Source: Sanghuangporus weigelae (Eukaryota > Basidiomycota > Agaricomycetes > Hymenochaetales > Hymenochaetaceae). From it: 64,000 bases of DNA. Below are positions 47,401-58,745 of this stretch, piece by piece (the stretch's first letter is position 1; each line of letters starts with the position of its first letter). Both the position numbers and the translations under genes were made by a program. The DNA is taken from contig CP137322.1 of the NCBI GenBank assembly GCA_033182465.1, positions 1,488,001 to 1,552,000 of the forward strand. Direction: 5' to 3'. Below the pieces are notes generated by a model. The model was not told the origin of the DNA and did no database searches. It saw only the letters and a program-made list of their open reading frames with translations.

Positions 47401-48963
47401 AAGGACCAAATATCTGTCGACTCTCTCTACTCAACGATGGGATGGTGGTGCTCAGACTGCGGACAACTTTGCCCTCGGTGAGTGCTCTCAGACCGACCTC
47501 ATACATAATTAGGCAAGCTGAGATTTATTCAGAGAAAAGTGGGAAAGCTGGGAATGTTCACAATGCGAGGCGAGTCGATTTTTCTGCTGGCATGATTCAA
47601 ACCTGATCGTCAAGAAAGAAATCCTTCCCTAGTAAAATACAATTCCCGATTCGAAGTCTAAGTGAGTTTTGGGAGCAAGAATCAGATCTTAAAGATTACA
47701 AGGTCTATAAAGTCTATGAGGGCTCAGGTTAATGACTCGTCTCTTGGTTCATGGCGTACTGACTCAACATTTCCTCTCCATGTACAGGAGTAACAGTATC
47801 ATCGCAGAAGTGGATCTCTTCGGAAAGCGGTCACAGTGGTATACATCATATATTCAGGCTTCCTGAAGATCGGTATGTTCATACGGAACTCAAAATGGCG
47901 TGATGCCTGGCTCAAATCCGACATAAAGAGGATGTATACACCTTATCCGCGGAAATGTACTCGTTAACGGACGTGCCAACGAGCTGTTCCGTCAATATCA
48001 GGTCGATGCGCTAGGGAAAAAATTTCTTAGACGGTATCCGCTGCGTTTTGTGCGTACTTCTTGCCTTTGCACATGTTATCTTACTTATGTGTTACTTAGC
48101 ATCACGGTATGCCGTAGCACTTTTTACCTCAAAATGCTATCGGATTCTCATCCCTTTGCAGCACGAGGCCAAATGTTAACGAATTACTTCTCTCATAATG
48201 GTAATTTTTTTCTCTTTGAAGCAAGTTTATTGATTTACAATGTTGGGCTTCCAAAGCTGGAGTTCCCTACAAGGTACCTAAAATATGCCGTACTTCACAG
48301 GCTTGCACTTACCCTGGATTTAGTACGCCGTAACTACCAATATAACTGATCCTTTCGATCAGGCGCCGCCAAGCGTCAATGGGGCTTTGCAGCTCATACG
48401 AGATCGAGTGTCCTTGGTCATAAAGAAAGAAGCAGACTTCAATGAAATTCTGACAGCAGCTTATATGGCAAGGCAAAAGATGTCTGTATGTTTCGTCTCT
48501 TTACTTGGTTTTCGGTCCCCTTCTTTTATCATCATTTGACAGTACCACACCGACGATGAAAAGGGTCTCGGGCCTGTGGTAGCATCACTCTCCTTGGGTT
48601 CAGTCGCCCACATGCATTTTCGTCATCGTAGGACTGCTACCAATCGCAGCATCGATAAACAGCTTAGCATAGTATTGCGTCACGTGTGTTCGATCTACCA
48701 ATGACTTTCCGGAGTACTTACATCTTCACCTTGTATAGGGTGACGTTCTTGCCATGGAGGGAGCTCCGATACAGGAGCTGTACGAGGTTCGTGTATTTCT
48801 AAGAAATTTAGGTGTGTGCTCATTCGTGGTCAATTAGCATTCCGTCGTTCCTGCGAATTTCCGAATTGCGGCAACCGCACGTTGCATTGACCAAGGTCCA
48901 GGCAACACTGAGATGCCGCTTGTTCCGACCACGCACGAACATGTCATTAACTATTATCCATAG
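44416..48963 (+). CDS. Large AlkB-like 2-oxoglutarate/Fe(II) dioxygenase with cysteine clusters
   Basis: The protein exceeds 1,000 residues in about 15 exons, starting MASESGAYEMEETEDLSLVL. The N-terminal part (44440-45130) is helical, with LLKHEPFRNLFACRDQIELW and FVEVFYMLHQAQNVLRSQKF. A long basic linker rich in KKRKK-type signals suggests nuclear import. Two cysteine clusters follow: CPICHRSTPRIYKQRWMCLN with PDCSRFFC (about 47205-47290), and WWCSDCGQLCPREKWESWEC with SQCE (about 47446-47560), likely zinc ribbons. The C-terminal domain has YHTDDEKGLGPVVASLSLGS, HMHFRHR, LSIVLRHGDVLAMEG and HSVVPANFRIAATAR. These give the iron ligands His and Asp of HxD (codons 48546-48548, 48552-48554), the distal His (48838-48840) and the 2-oxoglutarate Arg (48862-48864). 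The order matches AlkB oxygenases, which remove alkyl groups from nucleic acids. The true substrate is unknown. Confidence 0.85.
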
Positions 48964-48988
48964 ATATATGTTCTGATGTCCATTATGC

Positions 48989-51900
48989 TTATTTATTCTT
49001 TGGTACCGGTAATGGCCTAGCTCGCGAGTTGGAGCGAGTTGGAGCTGCCTGCGGCACTTGAAGGCTCTGTCGTACCATCTCTGCTTGATTCTGTTCCTAC
49101 ATTTACACAGAGATTTATTTGTCACTTGCGCCTGGAACAGTTTGAATGACTTACCATTTCAGCCCTCTGCTTCGCGAAAAAGGTGAAAAGATCTGCGATT
49201 TGCTGCTCTAGCATCTGTCGTTCTCTCTGGAGACGGCCGACCTCGCAAGTCATCATCATAACCTCTTTCCCTAACTCTTTCTTGAACTCTTCAACGTGGA
49301 CTGGTGTGCAACGTGAGTCCATTATCCATTGACCGGTGCAACTGATGGAAATCTCACCCTGAACATTGATCGCTGTGGCTTCCTTCATAGCTTCTACAAA
49401 GCGAAGACGCTCTCCTCTGATATCATTCGATAGTTCTGAAGAGTAATTTCTTAGCGCATGAAGGTGTGTAGCAGTAGCAGTAATAAGTACCTGCTGCTAT
49501 GCCCCTCAACGTAGACTCTTGCTCCTGCTTCTGGCGCTCTATCATCTGGACAACGGCATCCATATCTATATTATGTGAGCCTTTTCTAGCGAGTCCGAAG
49601 AATCATGCGATACTGACTGAATGGCTTGTTTTCCGCTTCTTTGCCTTTCACGGTTTGCAGAGTTTCTGTCACCAATGCCTTGAGAGCCGTGTCCCTCTCT
49701 TCTACGGCTTTCATAGCAGAAGCCAAGGCAGCCACCTCTGAACGAATTCCGATGCTTTTAGGCCCCTCACCTTCTGCCTTTTCTCCACCGACATCCTGAA
49801 GGGGCACAAGTTCTTGACAAATCCTCTTGACGTTGTTCGCCACAGACTGGATCTGAGTAGCCCCGTTGCTGACGAACGATTCAAGCCACTGCAAAAATCG
49901 GAATGTCAAGCGACGGTAAATTCCGCAATATGAAATGAGGGGGTTGCCTTATTGAGTTCTTGAAGATATCGAGCGTTCTCTGTCTGCTGATCCGCCCCGA
50001 GCTTCCTGCTCTCTTCTCCGCCTCTCAGAAGGGTCAGAACTTCAGAAAGCTGAAGATATGGCCTGTCTCTATCAATGATTTGGTTGTTAGTAAAGAGAAA
50101 TTCACCTTGGACTCAATGTCTGGCGCTACTGGCTTGCCGATCTCTTCTGTCGCAGCCTTTGCGGTCGCATCCGGCTGATCCGCCTTTTCTCCTGTCTTTA
50201 CAGCCTATTTCGTTTAGTCCCAGCGAAACACGATCTGGAAAATCAAATTTACCTCGGGATCGTCTGGAGCCTTGTCTGGACTGATGTTACGAAGTTCTTT
50301 GATTGAAGGAGGCGGGGCCTCGACTTCGATCCGGGATGACCGCAACGAACGATATACTTCCAGAAGTTCGCTCAGCTTCGCATCAATATGGGAAACATCG
50401 GTAGGAGCTAGTGCATCTTGAAGAGAGGAAAGTTTCTCCTTGATGAGAGGCATGTCGTTCTTGATCATCTCCCGGGTCTCATCGACAGAAAACGATATTT
50501 TATCCAGTACGGCGCCACTCGCAACGTCACTGCCATTGTTACTCGGAGGACGTTTTTGCATTTTGTCTCCTTCAGCGCTGGTCGCGGCGCTCTGAGCCGA
50601 AAGCTGGGCTACAATCAAATCAATCTTCTGATGAAGCTCCTGCAAACCTGCGCCGTTGGTAGTGGCCGTCCGCTCCATCTTCGCGCGTAGATCCTCAAGT
50701 GCGCCGCGAAGCGCCGTACCTGGTTCCTGCTCTGCGATAACCGAACGCAACTCGGTTGACATGGTGCGTATATCTTGTTGAAGAGAAATGATCTGGTTCC
50801 CAATATCCGTCGTTTGACTCTGCTGTTGTTCTGCATGGTCTTGCATGAGGGCCAGTAATGGATGAGCATCGTTGGACTCGCTGGCTGCTTTGGTTGGGAT
50901 AGCAGCGTAATTGTCAATATTCCTTTGAGAAGGCTGACGGCTTACAGGATGTGGTACATCGGAAAGTGCTCGCTCACTTCTCTCCGCATTTCGGACTCGT
51001 ATACACGATGCCAATAGACCGCTTGCCCTATTATTCGGTTCCTTAGGCGGTCGTAAATTCAGTACGTTAAAGGAAGGGACAGAGCTGACGCGAAGAGTGT
51101 CGGCAACTTTGGACTCGTCGATCACAGGGGATAGAATGTGACTAGAATGAGGTCCCTGCGCATAGAAGTCATAGATCGAGGTTTCATCCTCGTAGTTCGA
51201 GGTCGTTGAACTTCTTCTCGACAGTGAACCTCTATTCACCTGAGAACGTTGGCGGCGTGTGTCCTTCTGCAATGACTGTGGAGTAATCAGATGGCTAGGA
51301 GCACGAGACGGAGAATCAGAGTAGTTGGATATGATGGAGCTTCTCCTGGAAACCTGACTAGAAGCGTGAGGGATATTGTGATTCGTATTGCTGGAAGTTA
51401 TTTCGAGCAAACGACTCTGCACAATAGATAAATTGCCCAAATTCTGGACGGACGGGCTCGAGCTTGTCGAGGACAATAGATCTCCGCGTATTCCGTATAA
51501 TGTGCTCTTGGTGGGAGTCGATGGCGCCTCGGAGGTAACGTCGCCAGAGAGACTGGCGGTATCCGAAGGTGGTTGATGTCGTCCAGTCCGCATCCTAATA
51601 CTGTCAACAACGGATTGAGCGACAACAGTCGAGGACGCTGCATAAGAATCGCCCGAACGCTCACGAGACATACTCGCGGAAGAAGCCAACGCTGACATAC
51701 GAGGTGGAAGAGAAGTTTCGTCCATGAATGGATGTTGCGGAGCTTGGTTGGCAGCGAAAGAAGTTGAAGATTCGATTACTCTACCAATAAAACTTGAATC
51801 TTCTGTTTCCCCAGTTCGCTCTAGTTTGAGCAGAGCGTCCCAGATGCAGCTGACCCATGCACTCCTTTCTGCGACGGACGTCAAAGCAAACTTCTCTGGA

Positions 51901-52847
51901 ATGCCCCCAGGATAAGTCAGCTCAAAGATATATGAATCCTGTCCGGTCAGAGGCAAAAGACTCTTCTCCACTGGATCGACCTGGGATTTTGCGAGTGAGT
52001 GTACATCCGTGGATTTCCTCAGCTTTACTGTGCTGGAAGAAGGATTGCCATAAGCTGTAAGCCATTCAAGAAGTATACGATCTTCTAGTAATGATGCTTT
52101 GCAATTCGTCCAGACAGGAAGTGTAGCATCGCCGCCGGACCGAGCAAGATAGAGGACTTGACCAGAACGTAAAGGCGTTTGATCATCCGTGATTCTAGGC
52201 GTATTTTGCTGAACTTGCGGAGAAACAGAAAGTGCATTTGCAGGTGAAGAAGACATGATAGAACTTTCATAACGTGAGCTTAATAGACTAGAGCCATCGT
52301 CTTTACTCTTTCCTTTCTTCCCGAAAAGAGACATAAGATTCCGGAAAGAGTCTCGGAGCGGGGAACGGCCTTTTTGCTTCAGAGCAGAAAGTGGTCGACT
52401 CGATGGAGTTTCCGAGAAGGTCGAATCTTGACGCAAACCTAAAGGAGATGGAATTGGTGTTTTGGAAGGAGTACCAAGAGGGCTAGGAGACATGGACTCG
52501 TAGCGATTGATAAGATCTTTCGTAGAGTTGTTACGAATCGGTGCTGCTGGTCGATGTTGCATTGGCGGAAAATACGAATCGGTAGGGCGGATTTCTTCGT
52601 TGGTATCTTGTTCTGACGTAGTAAAAGAACGAACACGGCCAGAGGGCAGTGACAATCTATCTTGCGATGGCATTCGGACTCTGACATCGTTCATCGTTCG
52701 CGCATAAGACTTCGACGCATCAGAACCTCGGAATGCTGGGTAATCGAGAGGCGTAGGCAAAACGGACGCGGCATTACAGTTTGAGCTGGCTCTTGTTAAT
52801 GCTGATCTTGAATCCGTTGACGTGTATCTTGAGGATGCCACCGACAT
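48989..52847 (-). CDS. PH-domain protein with long disordered and coiled-coil regions
   Basis: About 1,190 residues. Exon 1 (50253-52847) encodes 865 residues, followed by about six short exons. The first ~220 residues are Ser/Pro/Arg-rich with a basic patch (RDSFRNLMSLFGKKGKSKDD). A pleckstrin-homology domain at about residues 220-345 includes GQVLYLARSGGDATLPVWTN, SYIFELTYPGG and ALTSVAERSAWVSCIWDALL, ending in the conserved Trp helix. A Ser-rich stretch follows. From about residue 690 the chain is helical (LRGALEDLRAKMERT, MIKNDMPLIKEKLSSLQDAL), and it stays so through the short exons, as in EFKKELGKEVMMMTCEVGRL. The end is RSNSRARPLPVPKNK-stop. I do not recognise an orthologue in model yeasts; a membrane- or cytoskeleton-linked scaffold role is a guess. 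The AlkB-like gene converges on it with 25 nt between stop codons. Confidence 0.8.
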
Positions 52848-53428
52848 CGTGATAGTGTTCGGTTATCTTGAAGGCGTTGTCTTGTTGATCTGACGTCGCG
52901 CCACCGAAAGTATTTCCAAGGAGGCTGACCTATTTGACTAGGAGAAACGGACATTTTGTTCCAGGCTAGCTAATGTTTTGCATTCTACAATCGGTTACCT
53001 TGACTATAAGCAGTTCCGTGTAGAGGTGTGTTTGGCCGTCGTGGCACAAAAAGGTAGTCTTGTCGACGACGTACTGATGATGGATAAACAAGGATAACTT
53101 CGGGTCGCAGCGATAAGATAACCGTGCCAAATACTTATAGCATGACGTAAATTATCGAGTCAACTCCATTCGAACTTTGTCTGCCCATTAAATTTTTACT
53201 ACCATGCTGAGGACAGTTGAGTATACCGGTGCTTCTTCTTCCTCCTCCTCCTCCTCTAACCACTAACCCTCTCGGTGTTATTTTGCTTGTAATTTAAGAC
53301 GACTAGCCGACTCTCTGCTAGCATTCTAAGGTACTTACGTGCGAGTCGTAAATAATTTCGTCCTGTATGCTAACATTTCATCTTGCAGCTCGACTCAGTC
53401 AAGTCCCGTACGACTTTATAATAGATCA
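52848..53428. promoter_or_regulatory. Divergent promoter region, PH-domain gene and aminotransferase gene, with probable 5'-UTR intron
   Basis: About 580 bp between opposed start codons. It holds a pyrimidine tract with (TCC)n at 53235-53256. On the aminotransferase side a good intron is visible at 53331-53388: donor GTACTT, branch-like TGCTAAC, acceptor CTTGCAG. No in-frame ATG precedes the donor after an upstream stop, so it is probably a 5'-UTR intron. Confidence 0.5.
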
Positions 53429-55153
53429 ATGACGTCGACATCTTCGTCCGAGCGTCTGCTGCAGATTGGAGAGAAGCACGTAACGAAGGGACTTGGACGC
53501 CTTACAGAGGCCATCATCGCGAAGGGCGAAGGCTCTTATGTTACTCTTCATGATGGGAGGAAGATGCTCGACTTTACTTGTGGTATTGGCGTGACCAGCC
53601 TGGGTCGGTGATTCGATTATTCAAAAGGCAGTTCGGAATTCTGATCGAGTTTATTTCTCAGGACACTGTCATCCGAAGGTTAGCAAGGCAGCGGCGGAGC
53701 AATGCATGAATTTAGTCCATGGACAAGTATGCTGGCTATATGCATTCTCAAATTCTCTAGTGACTGACTTTAATTTTAGGTTAGCATTGCCTATCACGCT
53801 CCCTACTTGCAACTCATCGAGAAATTGCTACCTGTAATGCCTGATCCTTCCCTCGACTCTTTCTTCTTCTGGAATTCAGGCTCCGAGGCAGTCGAGGCAT
53901 CTATCAAAATGGCTAGGTTGTTCACCGGCCGGCAGAACGTAATCGTAATGCAAGGTCGGTGCAGACACGGACGCATATATATAGCCAGAACTTACGAAGA
54001 ATTCCAGGTGCTTATCACGGAAGGACATTTGGAGCTATGGCACTGACGAGAAGCAAGACGGTTTACTTCGATGGTTCTGAGCCTCTAATGGTAAGATTGC
54101 AGTCATGATAATTTTACAACCCTTCTTCACGCCGTTCTGCAGCCGGGCGTGTTTCCTACACCATTCCCGTACTGGCATCAGCTTAATCTTCCTCCAACAA
54201 CAAGCGAGGAAGAGCTGGTCAGCCGGTGTCTCTATCAACTCGAGCTTCTCCTGGCTCAACAGACTTCCCCAAGCCACACGGCAGCGATTATCATCGAGCC
54301 TGTCATTGGCGAAGGTGGTTATGTCCCAGCGCCTGCTTCCTATCTCAAGGCCCTGCGTGAGATTGCCGACAAACATGGGATTATGTTGATCTTCGACGAA
54401 GTGCAAGCCGGCTTTGGAAGGACAGGGAAATATTTCGCAACCGAGTATAGTGGCGTTCGACCCGATATGTTAGTAATTGCCAAGGTGGGACGATCCCGCA
54501 GTGATGAGAGGATAGCAACTGATAATCTTGTAGGGAATCGCGAATGGATTCCCGCTGAGCGGCGTAGTCACCCGCAAGGAATTGACAGACAGATTGAAGC
54601 CTGGTAGCATGGTATGTATTTTAGAATACAAAGAAGGTGATGAAATCTGGTATACTTTTATAGGGCGGAACGTACGCTGGCAATGCGGTTGCATGCGCTG
54701 CGGGCGTGGCATGTGCCGATGTGATGAAAGAAGAGAACGTGTTGGAGAATGCACACATTAGGTATGCAACTACATGCACAGGCCATCAAGGATGCTCGGA
54801 TAGATGAAATGCTTCACAGGTCGAAAGAGCTGCTTGCTTGCTTGGACAAGCTGCGCGAGAGTCCGACTGTCGGAAGATACATACTTGATGTGCGTGGACT
54901 CGGGCTGATGATTGGCGTTGAATTTGCCTCGCCTTCTACACCGCCGGGAGATGTCGCGTATCGCGCGGACGCACCGAAGGATATGGCGAGCCGTGTATCG
55001 AAGAAGTGCATTGAGAAGGGGATGTACCTGCTGACGACTTCGATCTATCAAGTGGTTCGGTTTATCCCACCGCTGAACATATCAGGTGAGGATCTGGCAA
55101 AAGGATGCGAGATCTTTACTGCTGCGGTCGAAGAGGTTGTGCATGAGGGGTGA
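53429..55153 (+). CDS. Class III PLP aminotransferase, 4-aminobutyrate aminotransferase-like
   Basis: PLP enzyme that moves an amino group from an omega-amino acid such as GABA to an oxo acid. The start [20 protein letters not shown] was chosen as the first ATG. Signatures: [18 protein letters not shown], then GHCHPKV, then [78 protein letters not shown], and the PLP-lysine region [40 protein letters not shown] and [15 protein letters not shown] follow. The intron at 54761-54818 restores [20 protein letters not shown]. About eight introns. No clear mitochondrial presequence precedes the catalytic part, so a cytosolic enzyme is likely. Substrate could be GABA or a related amine. Confidence 0.88.
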
Positions 55154-55528
55154 GAAGCAGTGGGAATTCCTGGGTAAAGACAAACGAGAGATTGGATAGA
55201 ATCTGTACGGTGAATGTAAAATAACAAAAAAGATAAACATAAGTCATAGAAGGGAAGACTAGACTTGATGTCGGTTCGTGCCGCGTCTGCCGCATGAGAT
55301 TTCCCGTCCCGGCTCACGCAGCTCGGAAGCACTCCACTTCATCTTTCTGCCACTGTCCACGCTCGACTTCCAGGCCCACTTGCCTCTTGCCTGCGCACCA
55401 CCACCAGGCTAGTCGGCGCACCCGACACCGCCGTCAGTTCCGTATATCATTCGGACCAAAGCAACAGGGCTGTGATCCCTGATTCGGCGCTCTGATCGCC
55501 TTGCCCATCACCGTTATTACGAGAACAA
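55154..55528. promoter_or_regulatory. Intergenic spacer upstream of the RING-H2 gene
   Basis: About 375 bp between two genes on the same strand; C-rich around 55330-55430. It must hold the promoter of the RING gene. No clear motif. Confidence 0.4.
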
Positions 55529-57786
55529 ATGAAGACACAATCTCTGCCAGTCGCATTTCGTCTCGTGCTTGTCTTTGGATGGCTCGTGCTCCGTACTCTG
55601 GCCTACATTCCAGCTCTGCCGACGAATGATAGTGCGGCTGTCCAAGCAGGTGTAAATGAGAGCGACACATCCATGCTCAGGCTTCAATGGTATCGTCTAG
55701 TCTCTCAGCTTCTGCAACGTTATTTCGTCTGACCTGTTATCCAAAGGTTCCCGAACGCGTCAGTCTTCTACCATCGCTGGCTAATGACTAATGGATTCCG
55801 GAATGCTGAAAGTATTCGGTTCATTGCAGCTCCTTTTCGCAGACTGTATCATATCAACTCGTCGGAGCGGAAAGTTCTGGGATAAATAAAGTCTGTTGAA
55901 TTATCTCGTATCCATACTCTCAGATTCTCATAGCTAACTCGTTCAAAGGGCGCTCTCATCCATTTCTCTGAGCAAAATACTACGAATGAAACCAGTATGT
56001 ACACTATCTGCGTCGATGTCGTGATGGTGCCCCTTAATAAGAGTCTATCTATGTAGCTACGACACCATGGATCGCCTTCGTTTCATGCGATTCAAATGGG
56101 ACCGATTTCTCCATGGAAGATGATGTATTCACGTTGGCACGCGATCGAGGAGCTGTGGCTGCTGTGCGTTATTCTTCAATCTTTCCTGAAAATCACGGCT
56201 AATGTGCTTCCAGTTATTATATTCTCAATGGTCTGAGGCATGTATCATCAACGCCGAATATCAAGACCCGGCGACGTTCGATCAGGTGTTTGACATATTC
56301 TCTACGAAGTCTCTCGTAACTGCTCGGTGTGCCACTCCAATATTATTATATTTTTCCTGAGCGGAATTACTAAGGCCCGGCTCTCTTCTTATAGCACCGT
56401 TGAAAATGCATTCACGAATATAAACCAAACATTGTATGGTAATTACAATGCGGAGACGCTTAATGCTACGCTCGATAACGTCACCAACGGCGTATCGTCG
56501 GGTCAAGTTTCGCCTGGTTATCTCATTGCGACGTTGACGGCTGCGAACGCGAGCTTGCCGGACGATAATGATGGTACCGATTCGGGGTCTCCGACCGCAA
56601 ATCCTGGTAATAGTGGTGGAACGGACCTTGCAATGTGAGTATCGGAGTTCGAGACAAGAACAGCTGATTAAGCCCTTGTTGATAGGATTGTTCTGTACGT
56701 GATTACTGGCGCCGTTTCGTTGTTATTCTGTATTGTCATCTTATCAGGAGTGAGTCCTTTCTCCTCTGATTCGCACTGATCTTAAACTTCTGCGACTCAG
56801 GCCATACGCGCTATTCGGCATCCTGAACGGTATGGACCGAGACCAGCAGATCCGACCGTAGGCGGCGAATTTGGACAAGGTCAAAGTCGTGCGAGAGGTC
56901 TTACGCGTGCAATCCTCGACACTTTCCCTGTTATCAAGTTCAGCCGCATGCCCGTCACACAAAGAAACTTTGGAGAGCCAAATATTGTTCCGAAGCCACC
57001 TGACTCGGAATCCGGTTCAGCGAGTATCCAGATGGCTGAGCTGGCGGCATCGAGAGACGTGCCAGCAGCTGGAGACTCAATCGAATCTGGAAATCACGGG
57101 GAACAAAGAACTTTGACCGCCCCAGTATTGACGACAAATTTGTTGCGGAATAATGTTGAAGCAGATGGCACAAGTTCTCCAGGTGCTGGACCATCCACAC
57201 CTCCAGATAGAGGGAATCGTGCAGCTACTCCTGATGCACAAGAAACGGTCTCGCCCATTGCACATACGCCAGGGAATGCTGAACCGAGCGCGGATAATAA
57301 CAATCTTATGCCAGCAGCTATTGGACGCGAAACATGTCCGATCTGCATTATCGACTTTGAAGAGGGTGATAATATCCGAGTCCTGCCATGCGAGGGGCGA
57401 CACGTCTTCCACCAGGCTTGTGTTGATCAGTGGTTGCTTGAGCTTTCGAGCAGTTGTCCTATCTGCCGTCAGGGTGAGCTTACAGTCCCAACGTATGGAT
57501 TGAATACACAGAATGACGACAGATTTTTTCTTCCGCAGACTTTCATGCTTTAGAAGAGATGATCGCTAGCGGAGACGCGATGCAGCAAGATCGTGAAGAC
57601 GCCCATGAGCGACACAGTTCCCATATGGGAACTCGTTTCTCGCGATACCTCCGCTTTGCACGCGGACGGCGAGGCCATCATAATCACCGGCTTTGGGGCA
57701 ACCGCGATGATATAGCAGAAGACCCTACCGACCCTCCTATGTCAATGGCTCGTGATACAACTCTGCCCACTCCTTTTGCCGCGTAA
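55529..57786 (+). CDS. Secretory-pathway transmembrane RING-H2 E3 ubiquitin ligase
   Basis: The product starts with a signal peptide (MKTQSLPVAFRLVLVFGWLV, then LRTLAYIPALP). A luminal region has many Asn-X-Ser/Thr sites and a protease-associated-like part (TTPWIAFVSCDSNGTDFSME, GAVAALLYS). One membrane helix (IVLYVITGAVSLLFCIVILS) follows near 56690-56750, then a long Ser/Pro-rich cytosolic region. The RING-H2 finger at 57330-57470 reads CPICIIDFEEGDNIRVLPCE, then GRHVFHQACVDQWLLELSSS and CPICRQ, with all eight ligands of the C3H2C3 pattern. The last intron joins CRQ to DFHALEEMIASGDA, and the tail is Arg/His-rich, ending TTLPTPFAA-stop. The layout matches PA-TM-RING ligases, which act on membrane proteins in endosomes or vacuole. 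Confidence 0.87.
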
Positions 57787-57937
57787 TCTTACTATGACCA
57801 TTCATAAGGACCTTTTTTCTAGATGCATTTCACTCATTACTTCTTGTACCAGTTCAACTTCCCCCCACCATGCTCTATCAACTTTCGCTTGTAGGTGTTA
57901 ATGCCATTGACGAAAGGGGCAAATGCCATGCCCCTTA

Positions 57938-58076
57938 GAAAACTGTAGGAATAACTGCGTAATTCGTTTCAATTGTTAAATCTCAAATCACACGTATTCG
58001 CATCCTCAGAAAACTGTATGAATAAAGCGTAGTTCGTTTCAATTGTTGGATCAAATCGCACAAATTCGCATCTTCA
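57938..58076. repeat. Imperfect tandem duplication of about 70 bp
   Basis: Two adjacent copies share gaaaactgta-gaataa, then gtttcaattgtt, and end with attcgcatc-tcag. The copies are about 57938-58007 and 58008-58076. They lie between the RING gene and HSP9/12 in convergent 3' sequence, so they may be part of a 3' UTR. Confidence 0.75.
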
Positions 58077-58167
58077 GAACATTATTTGTGATTGCGATAA
58101 CGGGTCATAGTACATGGAACATATTTATACAAAGACTACATCTCTGCTCGTACGACTTAGTCAACAG

Positions 58168-58607
58168 CTATTTGTTGCCCATGCCAAGAGCGTCTTTAGT
58201 CTTGTCAGTGTACGAGCGCTGGGGAAAATATATCAATATATCGTGTAATGTTGCAAATGCATTAGCATGTTACTCACGTTGTCGGTGCCCGAGGAAGAGA
58301 CCTTGTCGGTCGCCTGCTGAGTGTACGATTTCTCGCTCTGTCGGATAATTGAAGTCAGAAGCGGACCAAGGCAGTACAGTACATGGGACATAATGTCATT
58401 TACCTCAGGCTGGGCGGAGCCTGCAGCCGAGTCGGCCGTTCCCTTGACCTTATCACCCAAGTGCTCAGTAGTCGACTTCTCAGAGTCAGGCTAATGAAGT
58501 CAAAACGAATTAGATTTGAAACTGAGAACAGCATCGGAGATATGAAAATGGACCTTTAGTTTAGCCTCTGCCTTGTCGGTGGCTCCCCAACGTGCGCTGT
58601 CAGACAT
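58168..58607 (-). CDS. Hsp9/Hsp12-type small stress protein
   Basis: Hsp9/12 proteins are small, hydrophilic and unfolded in solution, fold on membranes, and accumulate in stationary phase, heat and osmotic stress. Four exons give 83 residues: MSDSARWGATDKAEAKLK, then PDSEKSTTEHLGDKVKGTAD, SAAGSAQPESEKSYTQQATD, KVSSSGTDN and RSYTDKTKDALGMGNK-stop. The start MSDSAR, repeated DK/EKS(T) motifs and the end KDALGMGNK are typical of mushroom Hsp9/12 members. No Cys. All three introns are phase 0 and short. The upstream region has a TATA box and a stress-response-like element. Firm family call. Confidence 0.9.
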
Positions 58608-58712
58608 GATTTTGATAGATAAGTGCTTAACGCGAGTTTGGATAGAATGAGTTTCGGAGTTGTTGCGAGTGATAAGAAGAGTTGTAAAATGTGTCCTGTC
58701 TCTTTTATTCAT

Positions 58713-58745
58713 CTTTATATACCAGAAGTCCCGGAGTAAAAGGGG
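58713..58745 (-). promoter_or_regulatory. TATA box and STRE-like element of the Hsp9/12 promoter
   Basis: On the minus strand TATATAAA lies about 105 nt upstream of the start codon (58713-58720). An AGGGG pentamer on the plus strand at 58741-58745 matches the yeast stress response element. Both fit a strongly induced stress gene; binding is inferred. Confidence 0.55.

Noticed and set aside
53203-53265. Short reading frame starting with ATG at 53203 as a possible presequence exon for the aminotransferase
   Set aside because: It meets a stop after a serine run before the intron donor at 53331 and cannot join in frame.
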